This document shows, in pieces, positions 1 to 11,099 of a DNA stretch of 64,000 nucleotides (position 1 is the first letter of the stretch; each line of letters begins with the position of its first letter). A model generated the notes under the pieces. It was not told the origin of the DNA. It ran no database searches and saw nothing but the letters and a program-made list of their open reading frames with translations. This stretch comes from Castanea sativa (taxonomy: Eukaryota; Streptophyta; Magnoliopsida; Fagales; Fagaceae), in assembly GCF_040712315.1 (NCBI RefSeq), contig NC_134019.1, positions 34,629,873 to 34,693,872 of the forward strand. The letters are read 5' to 3'. Both the position numbers and the translations under genes were made by a program.

Positions 1-186
1 TGCTAGTTTAATGAAATTTATTCCTAATGAGATTAGGATTATATTTTTTCATGTGTCTAGCATTATTATGGTTCTTGACCTTAAAAAACTTTAATTTAAA
101 ATATCTAGTGGAAGAGAGATATAAAGGTTGGATCTCACGGCCTCCATTGTTGGTTCATAGTAATGTGAAATATATACTTTGTCTTT

Positions 187-336
187 GCCTCGAGCTTAGC
201 ATTCCATGCGGAGAGTATTTATTTCATGGTCCTACAAAATTGAATTTCCTGGTTTATAGTGGTTTGATAAACACCTTGTCTTACCTTTGAGCTTTGCATT
301 CCATGCGGAGGGTGTTTTATCATGGTACTACAAAAT
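187..336 (+). repeat. Direct repeat in the copia 1 leader
   Basis: Two near-identical stretches of about 54 bp lie at 187-240 and 283-336. Both share the core GCATTCCATGCGGAG and end in CTACAAAAT. They lie in the non-coding leader between the missing 5' LTR and gag. Such leader duplications could take part in RNA packaging or folding, but that is inference. Confidence 0.8.
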
Positions 337-700
337 AAGCCTGTTAAAGGGATGAAATGTGGTTACACATGATTCCAGACAATGGCATACACTAGACTAA
401 ATATTATAGTATCCTCTATGCTGAGTTCTTACTATTATTACTTAGAGGCTAAACATAAAACAGCATATTATTAGTGTTTGATAAGAGTTATCATGATAGC
501 ACTAATAATGAGAATAGTTATCAATCAATCATAGTATTTTATGTTCACTCTATGCTGAGGGATATTGAATATGAGATTGGGTTGTCGTTGCATATATTAT
601 TTTATAGTTTTGTTAAGGTTCCATATTATATGCTTATATGCTATATTGATAATGTCCAGTTTACTTATTATATTTATGTTTATTATTTTCAGATTTTATC

Positions 701-1539
701 ATGGCATCATTTAGCCCACTTGTTTATATTCTTAACCAAAACAAACTGATTGGATCCAACTATGTTGACTGGAAAAGAAATTTGGACACTGTTCTTACTG
801 CTGAAGAGCACAAGTATGTGCTTACTCAACCATGTCCTAACTTTCCTTCATTAGTTGCTCCTCTTGAGAAAAAACAGCGATATGATCGTTGGCAGAAATC
901 TAATGAAATGGCCAAGTGCTATATCCTAGCATCTATCTTAAATGTTCTACAGCATCAAATGCAGGATGTAGAACTTGCTTCGGACATAATGCATAGTCTG
1001 AAAGAGATGTTTGGTGAATAAGGCCGTTCTGCAAGGCAATAAACCATGAGGCAAATTTATAATACTAAAATGGCTGCAGGAAGTTCAGTGAGGAGTATTG
1101 TCTTAGGATGATTGCTAATCTGAACACATTAGAAGTTTTAGGTGCCGACATTGATGGAGAATCCCAAGTGGATATGATACTCCAGTCACTACCAGAATCA
1201 TTCAAGGAATCCAGACTCAATTATAATATGAACAAAAAGATTTATTCTTTGTCTGAATTAATGAATGAGTTAGTGGCGGCGGAAGGCATTCTTGGTACTT
1301 CTAGTGCTGAAGCCAATGTGGGTCAAGCTTCTACCTCTCAACCTAAGTCGAAAGATAAGGGTAAAAAGAAGAAGAAGAAGAAGGACTTCACTAAGAAAGA
1401 TGGTAAACAAATTACCTTAGGGGTTGCCAACAAAGGAAAGAAAAGCAAAGGAAAGTGTTTCCACTATGGTGAGAAAGGACATTGGAAGAGGAATTGCCCA
1501 ATATTCAAGGCTGCCAAGAATAAGGGTATGAAAAGTTAA
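701..1539 (+). pseudogene. gag: copia 1 gag (broken)
   Basis: This is the capsid and nucleocapsid part of the element. The start is the ATG at 701; the protein opens MASFSPLVYILNQNK and continues with the LIGSNYVDWKRNL block typical of plant copia gag. A stop (TAA) at 1019-1021 and a frame change before 1108 break the capsid domain; reading resumes at 1108 with RMIANLNTLEVLG. A Lys-rich stretch at about 1355-1450 precedes the zinc knuckle. The knuckle reads CFHYGEKGHWKRNC, so the second Cys of the CCHC motif is Tyr. A TAA at 1537-1539 separates gag from protease in the same frame. Confidence 0.9.
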
Positions 1540-1557
1540 TTTCTTCTTGAAATATGT

Positions 1558-2820
1558 TTGGTACAGAATCCAACGGATTCCTGGTGTGTGGATTCAAGTT
1601 GTACTAATCATATTTGCAATTCTTTGCAGGGGTTCCAAGAGACCAGAAAGTTGAATAAGGGAGAACTATTTCTTACTTTGGCTGATGGGAGCAAGATTTC
1701 GGTTGAAGCTGTTGGAGTGTTTAATTTGTGTTTTAAGTCTAGAGTTTTAATATTGGAAGACTATTTGTATGTATCTAATGTTCGTAAGAATTTAATTTCT
1801 GCAACTTACTTAGGTAAACATGGATTTTGTGTTATCCTGAAAGACAATGTTGTAATAAAGAAGGATAAAGTGTTTATCTGTTCTGGCAATATTGTGGATG
1901 GTCTTTATATTTTAACTCCTGATAAGCATGAATTATACAATTCTGAATTATATAGTAGCTCTCATGTAAAATTATTAAAGAGAAAGTTTCCTTCTACTAG
2001 TGATGCATATCTATGGCACTTGCGTTTAGGTCATATCAATTCAAGTAGGATTCAAAGACTAATCAAAGATGGACTTTTACAGCCCATGGACTTTGATGGT
2101 TTTCCAGTTTATGAATCTTGTTTGGAAAGTAAGATGACCAAACGACCTTTTAATGCAAAAGGTAGAAGAGCGCAAGATTTGCTAGAACTAGTACATTCAG
2201 ATGTATGTGGTCCTATGTCAATCCAAGCAAGAGGTGGCTATGAGTATTTTATTACTTTCACTGATGATTACTCTAGATTTGGTTATGTGTACCTAATGAA
2301 ACGGAAGTCCGAAGCCTTTGAAAAGTTCAAAGAGTTTAGGATTGAAGTTGAGAATCAATTGGGTAAACACATAAAGGCCATTCAATCTGATCGAGGTGGC
2401 GAATACCTTCTTGGTGATTTCAAGGATTACTTGACTGAAAATGGGATTATATCCCAGTTGACTGCACCTGGAACTCCACAACAAAATGGTGTAGCAGAAA
2501 GAAGGAATAGGACTCTTTTAGATATGGTTAGATCCATGTTGAGTTATTCGACTCTACCAATTTCTTTTTGGGGATATGCCTTAAATACTGCAATGTATCT
2601 TCTGAATTTAGTACCTTCAAAGTCTATTCCTAAAACACCTGTAGAGTTGTGGAATGGGCGTAAGCCTAGTATGAGACATCTCCACATTTGGGGTTGTCCA
2701 GCACATGTGTTGAAAGGAAAGTCTGACAAGTTACAATCTAAAACAGAAGTGGTATTTTTTGTAGGGTATCCAAAATGAACAGTTGGAGGTTTATTCTATG
2801 GTCATAAGGATAATAAAGTG
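1558..2820 (+). pseudogene. pol: copia 1 protease and integrase (broken)
   Basis: The protease active site reads DSSCTNHIC where functional elements have DSG(A/T), so the catalytic Gly is lost. The integrase zinc-binding region follows ([13 protein letters not shown], then a motif expected to be CxxC that reads CLES). The catalytic core has [16 protein letters not shown] and [11 protein letters not shown], the expected D, D and E residues. The [19 protein letters not shown] block marks the integrase C-terminal region. A TGA at 2776-2778 stops the frame, which otherwise continues unshifted into 2818. Confidence 0.92.
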
Positions 2821-4676
2821 TTTGTTAGCACAAATGCCAAATTCTTGGAAAATGACTATATGAATAGTTTTACTCCGGGAAGTAGAGTTGTCTTGGCTGA
2901 AATGAATGAACCTGTAGTTGAACAACCAATGGATGAAACTAGAGATGATGTGACTGTATTAGATACACCACAAGATACTACTCATGAGATGTCTAGTACA
3001 CAGGTGCCTCGTCGTAATGGGAGAATTGTTCGGCCTCCTATAAGATTCATAGGTTTGGGAGAAACTTATGAGACTATCTCAAAAGAGGCTGAATCGGATC
3101 CTTACACTTATGATGAAGCAACGAATGATATAGATGCACATCATTGGGTCCAAGCTATGAAATCTGAATTGGATTCTATGTATTCCAATCATGTATGGGA
3201 TCTTGTAAAGGCGCCTAACAACATTAAACATGTTGGTTGCAAATGGGTTTACAAGAGGAAGAGAGGGATAGATGGAAAGGTTGAAACCTTTAAAGCAAGA
3301 CTAGTGGCGAAAGGGTATACACAAAAAGAATGTATTGATTATGATGAAACTTTTTTGCCAGTAGCCATGCTTAAATCTATTAGAATTCTGTTATCTATTG
3401 CTGCTCATTATGATTATGAGATTTGACAAATGGATGTCAAGACTGCATTTCTTAATGGCAATCTTGAAAAAGAAATATACATGTTACAACCAGAAGGTTT
3501 CATAGCAAAGAACCAAGAGCATATGGTATGCAAGTTGAATAGGACCATTTATGGACTTAAACAAGCATCTAGGTCATAGAATATCAGATTTGATCAAGCA
3601 ATCAAGTCATTTGGTTTTGAACAAAATCTTGATGAATCATGTGTGTACAAAAGACATCGAGACAAAGTAGTAATGTTCCTAGTACTTTATGTTGATGATA
3701 TTCTACTCATTTGGGAATGATGTAGGGGTAATGTCATCAGTTAAAGTTTGGTTGTCAAGCAAATTTGATATGAAGGACTTGGGTGAGGCTAAATTTATTC
3801 TAGGGATCAAGCTTTGGCAAGATCACAAGAATAAGATTTTAGGCTTATTACAGGCTAGATATATAGATAAAGTCCTAGAACGGTTTAGCATGCAAAACTC
3901 CAAGAAAGGATTGCTTCCTTTTAGACATGGAGTTCCTCTGTCTGATAACCAAAGGCCTAAGACTCAAGAGGAAGAAAATATGATAAGACAAGTTCCTTAT
4001 CCTTCTGCAGTGGGAAGTCTCCTGTATGCCATGCTTTGTACTAGACCAGATATTTGTTATTCAATTGGCATGGTCAGCCGATATCAATCAAATCTAGGAC
4101 CAAAATATTGGCAAGCTGTAAAGCATATTCTCAAGTATCTTAGGAGAACGAGAGATTATATGATTGTTTACCATGGTGAGGATTTGATTCCCATTGGCTA
4201 TACAGATTCAAATTTTCAATCGGATCTAGATTTCAGATAAATCCACTTCAAGATGTGTTTTCACCTTAGGAGGTGGAGCCATAAGTTGGAGGAGTGTTAA
4301 GCAATCTTGTATTGCAAACTCCACCATGGAAGCTGAGTATGTTGCTGCTTGTGAAGCAGCAAAGGAGGCTGTTTGGCTCAAGAAATTCCTTTCTGATCTT
4401 GGTGTTATGACAATGGAGCAAGTTCCCATCACATTGTTTTGTGACAATAGTGGAGCGGTTACACAATCCAAAGATCCAAGGAATCACAAGAAAGGAAAGC
4501 ACATTGAGAGGAAGTACCACATCATTCGAAACATTGTTGCTCGTGGAGATGTTGTGGTAGCAAAGATTGAAAGTGCAAATAATCTAGCAGAACCCTTTAC
4601 CAAAGCCTTGCCTCAAAGGACTTTCGAGTCATATTTGGAGGGAATGAGAGTTAGATTAGTGCACAATAGTCTTTAG
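2818..4676 (+). pseudogene. pol: copia 1 reverse transcriptase and RNase H (broken)
   Basis: RT begins near 3130 (HHWVQAMKSELDSM) with VGCKWVYKRKRG and the ARLVAKGYTQ motif. The catalytic YVDD box lies near 3688-3702. RNase H contains [30 protein letters not shown] and CDNSGA, and ends at a stop by 4676. Lesions: TGA at 3424-3426 and TAG at 3577-3579, both at expected Trp codons (TGG to TGA or TAG), a frame change near 3709 just after YVDD, and another near 4237 in RNase H. Confidence 0.92.
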
Positions 4677-4690
4677 GGCAAGTGGGAGAT
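4674..4690 (+). other. Polypurine tract of copia 1
   Basis: The purine-rich AGGGCAAGTGGGAGA lies between the RNase H stop and the TG that opens the LTR. It is the expected primer site for plus-strand DNA synthesis. Confidence 0.85.
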
Positions 4691-4720
4691 TGTTAGGATT
4701 ACTGCCCTTAAATCCTATTG

Positions 4721-4776
4721 TATGATGCTATGTATGATATTATGTATGACATTATGTATGACATGATGTATGACTT
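4721..4776 (+). repeat. Short tandem repeat in the copia 1 LTR
   Basis: About four imperfect copies of a TATGTATGACAT-like unit lie just inside the LTR start, in U3. Copies differ by one to three bases. Confidence 0.75.
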
Positions 4777-5787
4777 AATATTGTGATTGATAAAATTGTT
4801 TTATTATTATCTAAAATAATGGTAACATGAATATGGGACATTATCATATAGTCCATGAGATGCATTGTATGTGATTTATGTAAAAAGTCACAGTAGATGT
4901 AAATCACAAGTTCTTTGTAAACTCAGAATTTATAGTTCGTAGTTGGTAATGAAATTGGGCATTTCATCTGCGAAGACTATAACGTATCAACTAAGATGAT
5001 TTGTCTTGATCATAGAAGTGGAGACTTCTAGTTGATATATTGATATGTTTTAAGAGTTAAGACATATTGAACAGAACCGCTGTGAGATTTATTATACTCC
5101 TAACGACTGTCAAATGAATAATAAATCTCACGACTTCTATTTGCATGAATTCTTAATCCTGAGAGAATAATGGACCTGATCATGAGGTATGAGTTGCTTT
5201 GATATATCAGGAGTGAGATCTAAAGTGACGGTCAAAACCTCAGTATGTTGGGCAGCCACATTTAGTGTTGATAGAACATATATTCTCAAGATAGAATTCA
5301 TAATCTCTTGATGGAGATATAAAATATTCCCTTGAGATAAGTTTAATGGGTTCAGTTATTCAGAGAGTTAGGCCTAACCACTTTAGTAAGAAATTGCTAA
5401 AGTATATATTTATGAAATTGGATTTCATAAATATATAATGAATAACTTTAAAGAATTAAACCGGGTACTCAAGGATAAGATGTAGTAATTTACAAAGTAA
5501 CAGTCTACGTTCATAACTTTGCATTACTACGAATATTTTATGAAGGGGTTATGTGTATAATAAAGTCTTGGGATATAATTTATTAATAAGGTCTAGAGCG
5601 CAATTATATTTATATAGTGGTATTAAATATAATTAATGGTAACTTTGGACTTGTCAAGAGTTGACGGAAAAGCCCAAGGGCCATTGGAGCTAGTGTCTTA
5701 TTGGTTCCTTTTGGTCCCACTCCAAGCCACACACTAAAGCCCAATTGGAAAGGCCCAATAGGCCAGCCCAATTAGATAATCAATTAG

Positions 5788-5797
5788 TTATAAAGGG
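5788..5797 (+). promoter_or_regulatory. Probable LTR TATA box
   Basis: TTATAAAGGG lies about 330 bp before the LTR end and is followed by a transcript-like leader. This is the expected position of the U3/R boundary in plant copia LTRs; inferred from sequence only. Confidence 0.5.
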
Positions 5798-6123
5798 AGA
5801 AACATACAGAATTTTTTTTTTGAAGAAGTGAGTGAAAAAGAAACGGTGTGTGAGAGAGTGTGAGACACACTTTCATTCTCTCTTGAAAACTGATTAAGAG
5901 ACCACACATCTTGGGCGTAAAGTGGAATTGGAGTGAAGATTAAAAGTGTTCCCAAGTGCTTCTAATCTTTGTTTTTAATTTCTCCACACCAAGATACGCC
6001 ATCTTGTTCTTAAATTCTGAAATTTACATTGTGCACGTTATCAATCATGAATGAAATAGATCCTAGTTTATTGCTTCCGCTGTGTGTTTTGCATGAGATG
6101 CAAAACCAGAATTTTTCCTTCAA

Positions 6124-6523
6124 AGGACACGTTGCCGACGACCACCGACAAGCAAAAGATAAGGCTGAGAGTTGAAATCTTGAGGAACTGGAGGCGAGAG
6201 AGCAAGGTCTGCAATGGAGCAAGCTCGAACCAGTTGATAGCAATGTAGCTGAAGAGAGAGCAAGCAAGCAAGCATGTGGCAGTTGGAGAATAAAAGAATA
6301 AAAAAAAAACAAATATTAATTTAAAAGATGGAGAGTAAAAAATGATTTTTTTTTTTTTTTTTTTTAGCTTTAAGCTACGATGTACAGGCATATATAGTTG
6401 TGTACTGTAGCAATGAAGGTAAAAATTTTACCTTTAGCTCTACTATTGCAACACTCTTTTTAATATGTAGTGGTGCTAAAAATAGTTTTTTTAGTTTTTT
6501 AGCACCACTATTGCTAGTGCTCT
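6124..6523 (+). mobile_element. Right part of a PIF/Harbinger-like element, unit A copy
   Basis: This matches 28718-29110 of the fuller copy in unit B. It ends in the inverted terminal sequence CACTATTGCTAGTGCTCT, whose reverse complement resembles the left end of the unit B copy. Copia 1 cut the element, so the left arm is outside the window. A subterminal near-palindrome (GTACAGGCATATATAGTTGTG) sits near 6380. A small open frame on the - strand in this part is also found in unit B, possibly captured gene sequence; function not recognised. Confidence 0.6.
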
Positions 6524-6619
6524 TTAAACGGAATATTTGATGGCATCGACCGTTTTCGATTTTATGAGGAAATTGTTTTTAGGAAACACTGCCTTTCCCT
6601 TTAAACATGAACTTTTTTT

Positions 6620-7060
6620 TTATTAATTAGCTTAAAAAAAATTGATATGGCAGAATGCTTATCTGTATTACTACCAAGGAATTTGTATTTGTGGAAAATT
6701 ATTAGGTACTCCCAGAGTATCATAAATAAGTACTCCTCCCTCTTAGTACATAAATAGTGGGTCCCACTATAAATTTAATTAGTGGAATCTACCATTTATG
6801 TGAGAGGAAAGAGTACGCATTTATGGTATTCTGGAAGTACACAATAATTCCTCTATATTCGTTAGATTGTGTGTATTGATTAGCTTTAAGAAATTCTGAA
6901 TATGGCAGAATGCTACTGGTAGGTAATATACCCTACCTAATAATGGAAACTCTATATTACGACCAAGGAATCAAAGTGAGAAAAGTGTGTATTGACTAGG
7001 TCAAAAAAACAAATTTCTGATATTGCAGAATACTATTGGTGGCGATCGACCTTATAGTGA
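6620..7060 (+). repeat. Tandem motif upstream of gene A
   Basis: At least three diverged copies of a roughly 130-200 bp motif lie near 6626, 6880 and 7005. Each contains a version of GATATGGCAGAATGCT and is preceded or followed by GTGTGTATTGATTAG. The same motif recurs upstream of the gene in unit B (27380, 29236, 29480, 29600) and unit C (44590, 44955, 45040, 45490). It may be an old local duplication in the promoter-distal region. Confidence 0.6.
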
Positions 7061-7076
7061 CTATCGAATTATGCTT

Positions 7077-7247
7077 GGGACACAACTTTTTGGCACAACT
7101 TTGTGTCATAACTCGCCATATGGTGAGTTGTGATTGGTAGCGATGTGCCCCCACATAGCCACTAATATACCCTTACCAATCACAACTCGCCACATAGCGA
7201 GTTGTGGCACATAGTTATGTCAAAAGTTATGCCAAAAGTTGTGTCCC
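7077..7247. mobile_element. Foldback MITE, unit A copy
   Basis: The arms are inverted over about 70 bp: GGGACACAACTTTTTGGCA on the left and its complement, ending AAAAGTTGTGTCCC, on the right. Inside, the ATCACAACTCGCCA arms mirror each other. No coding capacity. A sister copy is at 29668-29849 in unit B and none is seen in unit C. The flanking target duplication is unclear, so the superfamily is not assigned. Confidence 0.8.
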
Positions 7248-7489
7248 TAGCATGATTTGGTGACTGTCAGTTTCAATTGCTTTTTTACCTAGAAACCTAT
7301 GTACCCTTTAAGTTGTCTCATTCGGGTAGTTGTACTACCCCACCACTCTGACTCTTGGTGAAAGGTGCGTCAGTAACAATACTGTTTTTTGGTCTGAATT
7401 AACAGTAGTGTTACCAATGCACCTTTCACCTATAGTCAGAGTGGTGGGTTTTACAAACGCATTTTTCACTAAACGCACATTTCACCTTA

Positions 7490-7760
7490 GGGTCTATTTG
7501 GATAGAACTTATTGCTGAATACTGAAAATATTGTAGCAAAATAATTTTTAAATGTGTGAATAATACCGTAAGACCCATTTTTAATATTTTTTTCTGAATA
7601 AAGTGCTTGTAGGTCCCATGAACAGTGCGTGAACAGTAACTTTATCTCTCGCATAGTGCTGAATAGTACCGGTTACTGTTCATGCACGTTGAAAAAAAAA
7701 AAAGGGAGAAAACGCAAAAACTCAAAACGTAGCCATTATAATCCGGATCCAAACGATCAC
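7490..7760. mobile_element. hAT-like MITE, unit A copy
   Basis: The left end GGTCTATTTGGATAG and right end ATCCAAACGATCAC are imperfect inverted repeats. The interior has ATTGCTGAA, several GAACAGTG motifs and an A-rich tract before the right end. A longer copy with extra inverted GAACAGT motifs is at 30093-30431 in unit B; unit C lacks it. A TTAG is common to both flanks, but a clear 8 bp duplication is not visible, so the hAT assignment rests on the general look of the family. Confidence 0.65.
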
Positions 7761-7791
7761 TTAGTTAGAGTAGTCCTACAGAAGAAGAGTA

Positions 7792-7811
7792 ATATATATA
7801 TATATATATAT
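7792..7811 (+). promoter_or_regulatory. (AT)10 tract at the possible TATA position of gene A
   Basis: A pure AT run of 20 bp lies about 210 bp before the gene A start codon, followed by GCATCCCTGC. At the same place unit B has about 40 bp of AT and unit C only TTATATTTAT. It may be the core promoter TATA region grown into a microsatellite; the role is inferred. Confidence 0.45.
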
Positions 7812-8021
7812 GCATCCCTGCTGCTATAACTCGGACCATCAGCTTAATTCCTTCTGCCTCCGCTACCGGAGAGACAAAAAAAAAAAAAACTTATGCTTCA
7901 TTACCTTTTTGTAAACCCTCTTCTGCTCCTCACACAGTTTACACTTTTTGCATAACGTCCTACGCTCTTCCTAGTTCCTATCCTTTGACAATTCTAAGAA
8001 ATAGTATTTTTTGACTCCTCC

Positions 8022-8493
8022 ATGGCCAGGTAACACTAGCTATGTAAAGTTATTTATGTATGTGAGTGTGGAGAGAGACTTCTTATTCTTTTCCTATAAT
8101 ATTGATTCTTTTTGCAACAGCTTGCATTTGAGCATTAAAGACGTTACAGAAATCGTGACCCTCCTGATCCTCGTTCTTAAACTAATTGCTAAAGTCCACA
8201 AGTGTATAAGATATTTTAGAAGCTGTTGCCAAATGGTGGTTCGCAGCGACATCACTGGTGATGACGGCACTACAAACAACCAAATGGGTACGTATCAAAC
8301 TTCAGAATGTTCATGCATAAAGTACTCTCTTACTACATTTTTTTTTTTTATCAACAGAACACGCCATCTCACAAAACTGCTAGCAACAGTTGGAGAAGCG
8401 GAGCTCTATATAAACAGTAAGAACTATACTCACGCGCCCGATGTGAGACATGCTGCTTTATTTATTTATTTAAGGGTTAGTTCAATAAGGTAG
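8022..8493 (+). CDS. Small membrane-peptide gene, copy A (two exons)
   Basis: No known family recognised. Exon 1 is only ATGGCCAG (8022-8029), followed by a GT donor. The 91 bp intron 8030-8120 ends in a T-rich tract and GCAACAG. Exon 2 opens with LHLSIKDVTEIVTLL. The spliced product is about 126 residues. Residues 14-26 form a short hydrophobic stretch flanked by Lys (positions 9, 23, 27, 30), so a membrane-bound or amphipathic helix is likely. A Cys-rich patch (C31, C38, C39) and an Asn/Gly/Thr tail follow. Units B and C preserve the splice sites and exon 2 frame. The tail is longer than in B, where a stop falls after YSLT, so residues after about 75 may not be original. The intron also reads in frame, so retention gives an open frame from 8011. 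Expression is unknown. Confidence 0.55.
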
Positions 8494-8528
8494 CATGGTG
8501 ACTCTGAGGTGTTTGGACAGATATTAGA

Positions 8529-8663
8529 GGGTGTTTGGTATTGCATTTTAAACAATATATTTTCGTATTTAAACAACATTACATGTATTTTCACACATTT
8601 TTTTCATCCATGCGTATTTTCAAAAAATATAAACAACGTTACCAAAATAACATTACCAAAGGG
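8529..8663. mobile_element. Small MITE after gene A
   Basis: The ends GGGTGTTTGGTA and TTACCAAAGGG are inverted repeats around about 135 bp of AT-rich DNA. Unit B has it at 31259-31393. Unit C reads straight through (TTTTGACAGGGCCAAG at 46361-46376), which looks like the empty site. Confidence 0.65.
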
Positions 8664-8689
8664 CCATGTCTTCCTAATGTTAGAGGATC

Positions 8690-8865
8690 AGGCTTAATCC
8701 CATTCTTGGGGCCTATTATACTATCCAGGTAGTACTATGGACCCAAAAATAGGCTTTGTTCTAGATCTTCTCAGTTGACCCTTTCTTATGCGCTGTGTTT
8801 CCTTTTGTCTACATCTGGGGTGTGTATTATATGGTTTGTGCTTAATCTCGTTCATTCCCACCCAA

Positions 8866-8902
<37 letters not shown>

Positions 8903-9340
8903 TTGAGACGTGAGATTGGTGTGACTCTACTTCTTGTTTTGTAATGTTTTTAGTTGTAAAAGTCGGTGATCTTAATCTTCTAGAGTGTGTGGCTTAATTT
9001 GTTTTTAAAAAGTATAGGTTTTACTTTTTATGATATATGTGTGCTTCAACATATATTATTGGAATATTATGCTAGAGTGTTAGTGGATTCCCAATCAATT
9101 TGAATTGATTTAATTAATTGAAAAAGATGTATCACGGATTGTGGGATTTTTTAAATTATTAATTTGTATTTTACAAAATATTTTGGTTTTAATTTTTGTA
9201 AAATGAACCCCAAAAGAATTTTTTAAAAATATTTTTTAGGGTTAAGATTTATGTAAAATTGTAAAGTAGTTGGATTTTGTCATCTTATTAAGCCTAAATT
9301 AAATTTGGGCTATGGTTGGGGCTAAAGGAGAGGTACTTTA
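8690..9340 (+). repeat. Recurring 3'-end module downstream of gene A
   Basis: This stretch has the GACCCAAAAATAGGCTTTG motif, then GGTGTGTATTATATGGTTTG, then an A-rich tract at 8863-8900. After it comes GAGACGTGAGATTGGTGTG and further DNA shared with units B and C. Related modules recur at 31440-32100, 32100-32280, 34430-34920, 37525-37690, 46400-47090, 47090-47250 and 50100-50610. Repeated A-rich or microsatellite ends suggest a retroposed 3' end, but no coding part is visible. Confidence 0.6.
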
Positions 9341-9641
9341 GCAAAAATAAGCTAAATAGTAAAATAAGTTGGACTACTTTTGAGAATTGCCTTAAATGGG
9401 TTTATAAAGTTAAGCACAAAATTTTAAGCATTAACAAGTACTTATCAATAGTTAAATTCTTGTCTTGTTCTTAATATCTTATATTCGCTTAGATATAAAT
9501 AGACATTGGTTTGTTTATTTTCCTTGAGTCATCTAATCCTGTAATAGGTTCTACTTGATACTGTTTGAGTGACATAGAAATTGTTTGTCTGTTTGAAGTA
9601 AGTAGACTTTAAATAATGATTCTTCTTAAGATATTATATTA

Positions 9642-9850
9642 TAGGATAAAATATAGTTAACACTCTTGAGATTTGGACTACTGCTAGGTTCAAAACTGAC
9701 CAACTTGATACCTAAGCCCAACTTGGACCCTAAACCTAACTCATTTTTGTCTTCTCTCGCGGTGATTAAGGATTAAGTTGGTCAATTTTGAAAAGTGGAC
9801 CTAGTTGGCATTAACCCAAACCTTAGGATGGTTAACTGTATTTTACCCTA
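9642..9850. mobile_element. MITE found only in unit A
   Basis: The left end TAGGATAAAATATAGTTAAC and right end GTTAACTGTATTTTACCCTA are inverted repeats differing at only two positions. The 209 bp insert is absent from unit B (33705-33740) and unit C (49355-49395), where the flanks run together. It has no coding potential. The flanking A/T-rich sequences are too simple to call a target duplication. Confidence 0.75.
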
Positions 9851-10870
9851 TTTTATAAAAATCTTTGCTAAATAGTTAACTTTGTGATAATCTTAAAGAA
9901 AAAGAAAATATTTTCAAATAATCGGCTAGACTATCTCTAATCTTTGCTAACACAAGGCTAAGGGTTGGTCTTCGGAAGAAATGTTGTTTATTGTGGTGTG
10001 GTGCATTGCTATTGTTTACTCTTTGAAACCATTTATAATATTTGCTCTTCGAAGCCATTGTTATATTTTACCTTTTTGGGGTTATTGTTTTCCATGGGAT
10101 TCACTTGCTGATTGTTAAGGTTGTTTTACTTTGACTAATATTTTATATACTAATTATTGTTCATTGTTATTGAGAAATTGAATGTGAAAAACAACTTTAC
10201 TGTTAAATGTATTATTATATGTTATTATAAGTAGTTTACCCATTGATGAAGTGATGTTCCTGTAATTGAACTATGGCTTATTGAAACTGGAGAAATCTTT
10301 TAAGAGAGCATTTGTTTATTTAACAAGTTATATATTTTTCATTGTACTATTAAATGTGCACTTCCAAAATAGGTTTTATTTTTTCTACTAAATTACTTTC
10401 ATACTATTGATAAATGTTTTGCAAAATTTAATGCATCGACTATTATAATGCGCGTTTTCACTTGAGACTAGCATATGATGTAGTCTCTGGTTCAACTATT
10501 AGCTCACCACACTTCTTTTTTCCACCATTTTCAGATTAGTGCAGTGGACTCTTTTAATGCAACCAGTTAGTGATCGTTGGAGCTATGAACTGAAGACTAT
10601 ATGTAGTTGAGAACTATGTAATAAAAATTTGCTTTGATGTGTTTTTTTGGAGGTGTAAATTTGGTAATCTTAAGACTTATTATATTTGGATAGTTAGTTA
10701 TGCTATATTCCAATTTTAGAGCTTAGTGCCTTATCTAAACCTTTCATTTGGGATTGAGTCATGATAATGAGTTTGATGTATCTACTTTTCACTGCATGGT
10801 GAGTTAGAGGAATTTTAGTCCAAATTGATTTCCTTTTTGTATAGTAGATATTTTTTTTCATGCAATGGGA

Positions 10871-10871
<1 letters not shown>

Positions 10872-10903
<32 letters not shown>
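10872..10903. repeat. (TTA)n microsatellite
   Basis: About ten uninterrupted TTA repeats, at a place where B and C have only T-rich sequence. Confidence 0.95.
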
Positions 10904-11099
10904 GCAAAAGAATGTCTTTTTTGTAAGGTGGGTCCAAAAGAATATTTAGAGGGTGGAGCCGTAAACATGTATATAAGATTGCTAAGATGGATGCTAGATT
11001 TTGTGATCTCATTAAGCCAATTTAGGCATGGACTTGGCCTAAAAGGGGAGGTAATTTAGGGCTTTTGTGCACTGAACTAAAGTGGTGCAATTTTATCTT

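Larger units (their letters stand above)
1..6122 (+). mobile_element. Ty1/copia LTR retrotransposon 1, 5' end outside the window
   Basis: The window opens inside the untranslated leader. The order gag, protease, integrase, reverse transcriptase, RNase H, polypurine tract, 3' LTR is the Ty1/copia order (integrase before RT). The 5' LTR and primer-binding site lie upstream of base 1. The coding region carries several nonsense codons and frameshifts, so this copy is not autonomous. After the LTR the sequence turns at once into DNA matching 28716 onward in unit B, so the element sits inside the unit A copy of a Harbinger-like element. The duplicated target should be close to AAGGA at 6123-6127, testable only with upstream sequence. 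Confidence 0.93.
4691..6122 (+). repeat. 3' LTR of copia 1
   Basis: The LTR begins TGTTAGGATTACTGCCC directly after the polypurine tract and ends TTTTTCCTTCA, where homology to unit B starts. Length is about 1.43 kb. It has no long open frame. A TATA-like TTATAAAGGG lies at 5788-5797, placing transcription start in the last 320 bp. The 5' LTR is outside, so end-to-end identity cannot be read. The 3' edge is set by the start of the flanking repeat and could be off by a base or two. Confidence 0.85.
6524..11095 (+). repeat. Tandem unit A
   Basis: This block matches unit B (29111 to about 34920) and unit C (44830 to about 50610) in order and strand. It carries the two-exon small gene at 8022. 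Relative to B and C it lacks about 1.35 kb after 9340 (B 32070-33450), apparently a deletion; short AAGGGTTGT repeats lie at both edges in B. The right end fades near 11095 after the GTGCACTGAACTAAAG motif. Confidence 0.8.

Noticed and set aside
10865..11059. Frame starting in the TTA microsatellite with an Ile run
   Set aside because: The run is the microsatellite itself, and B and C break the remaining frame.
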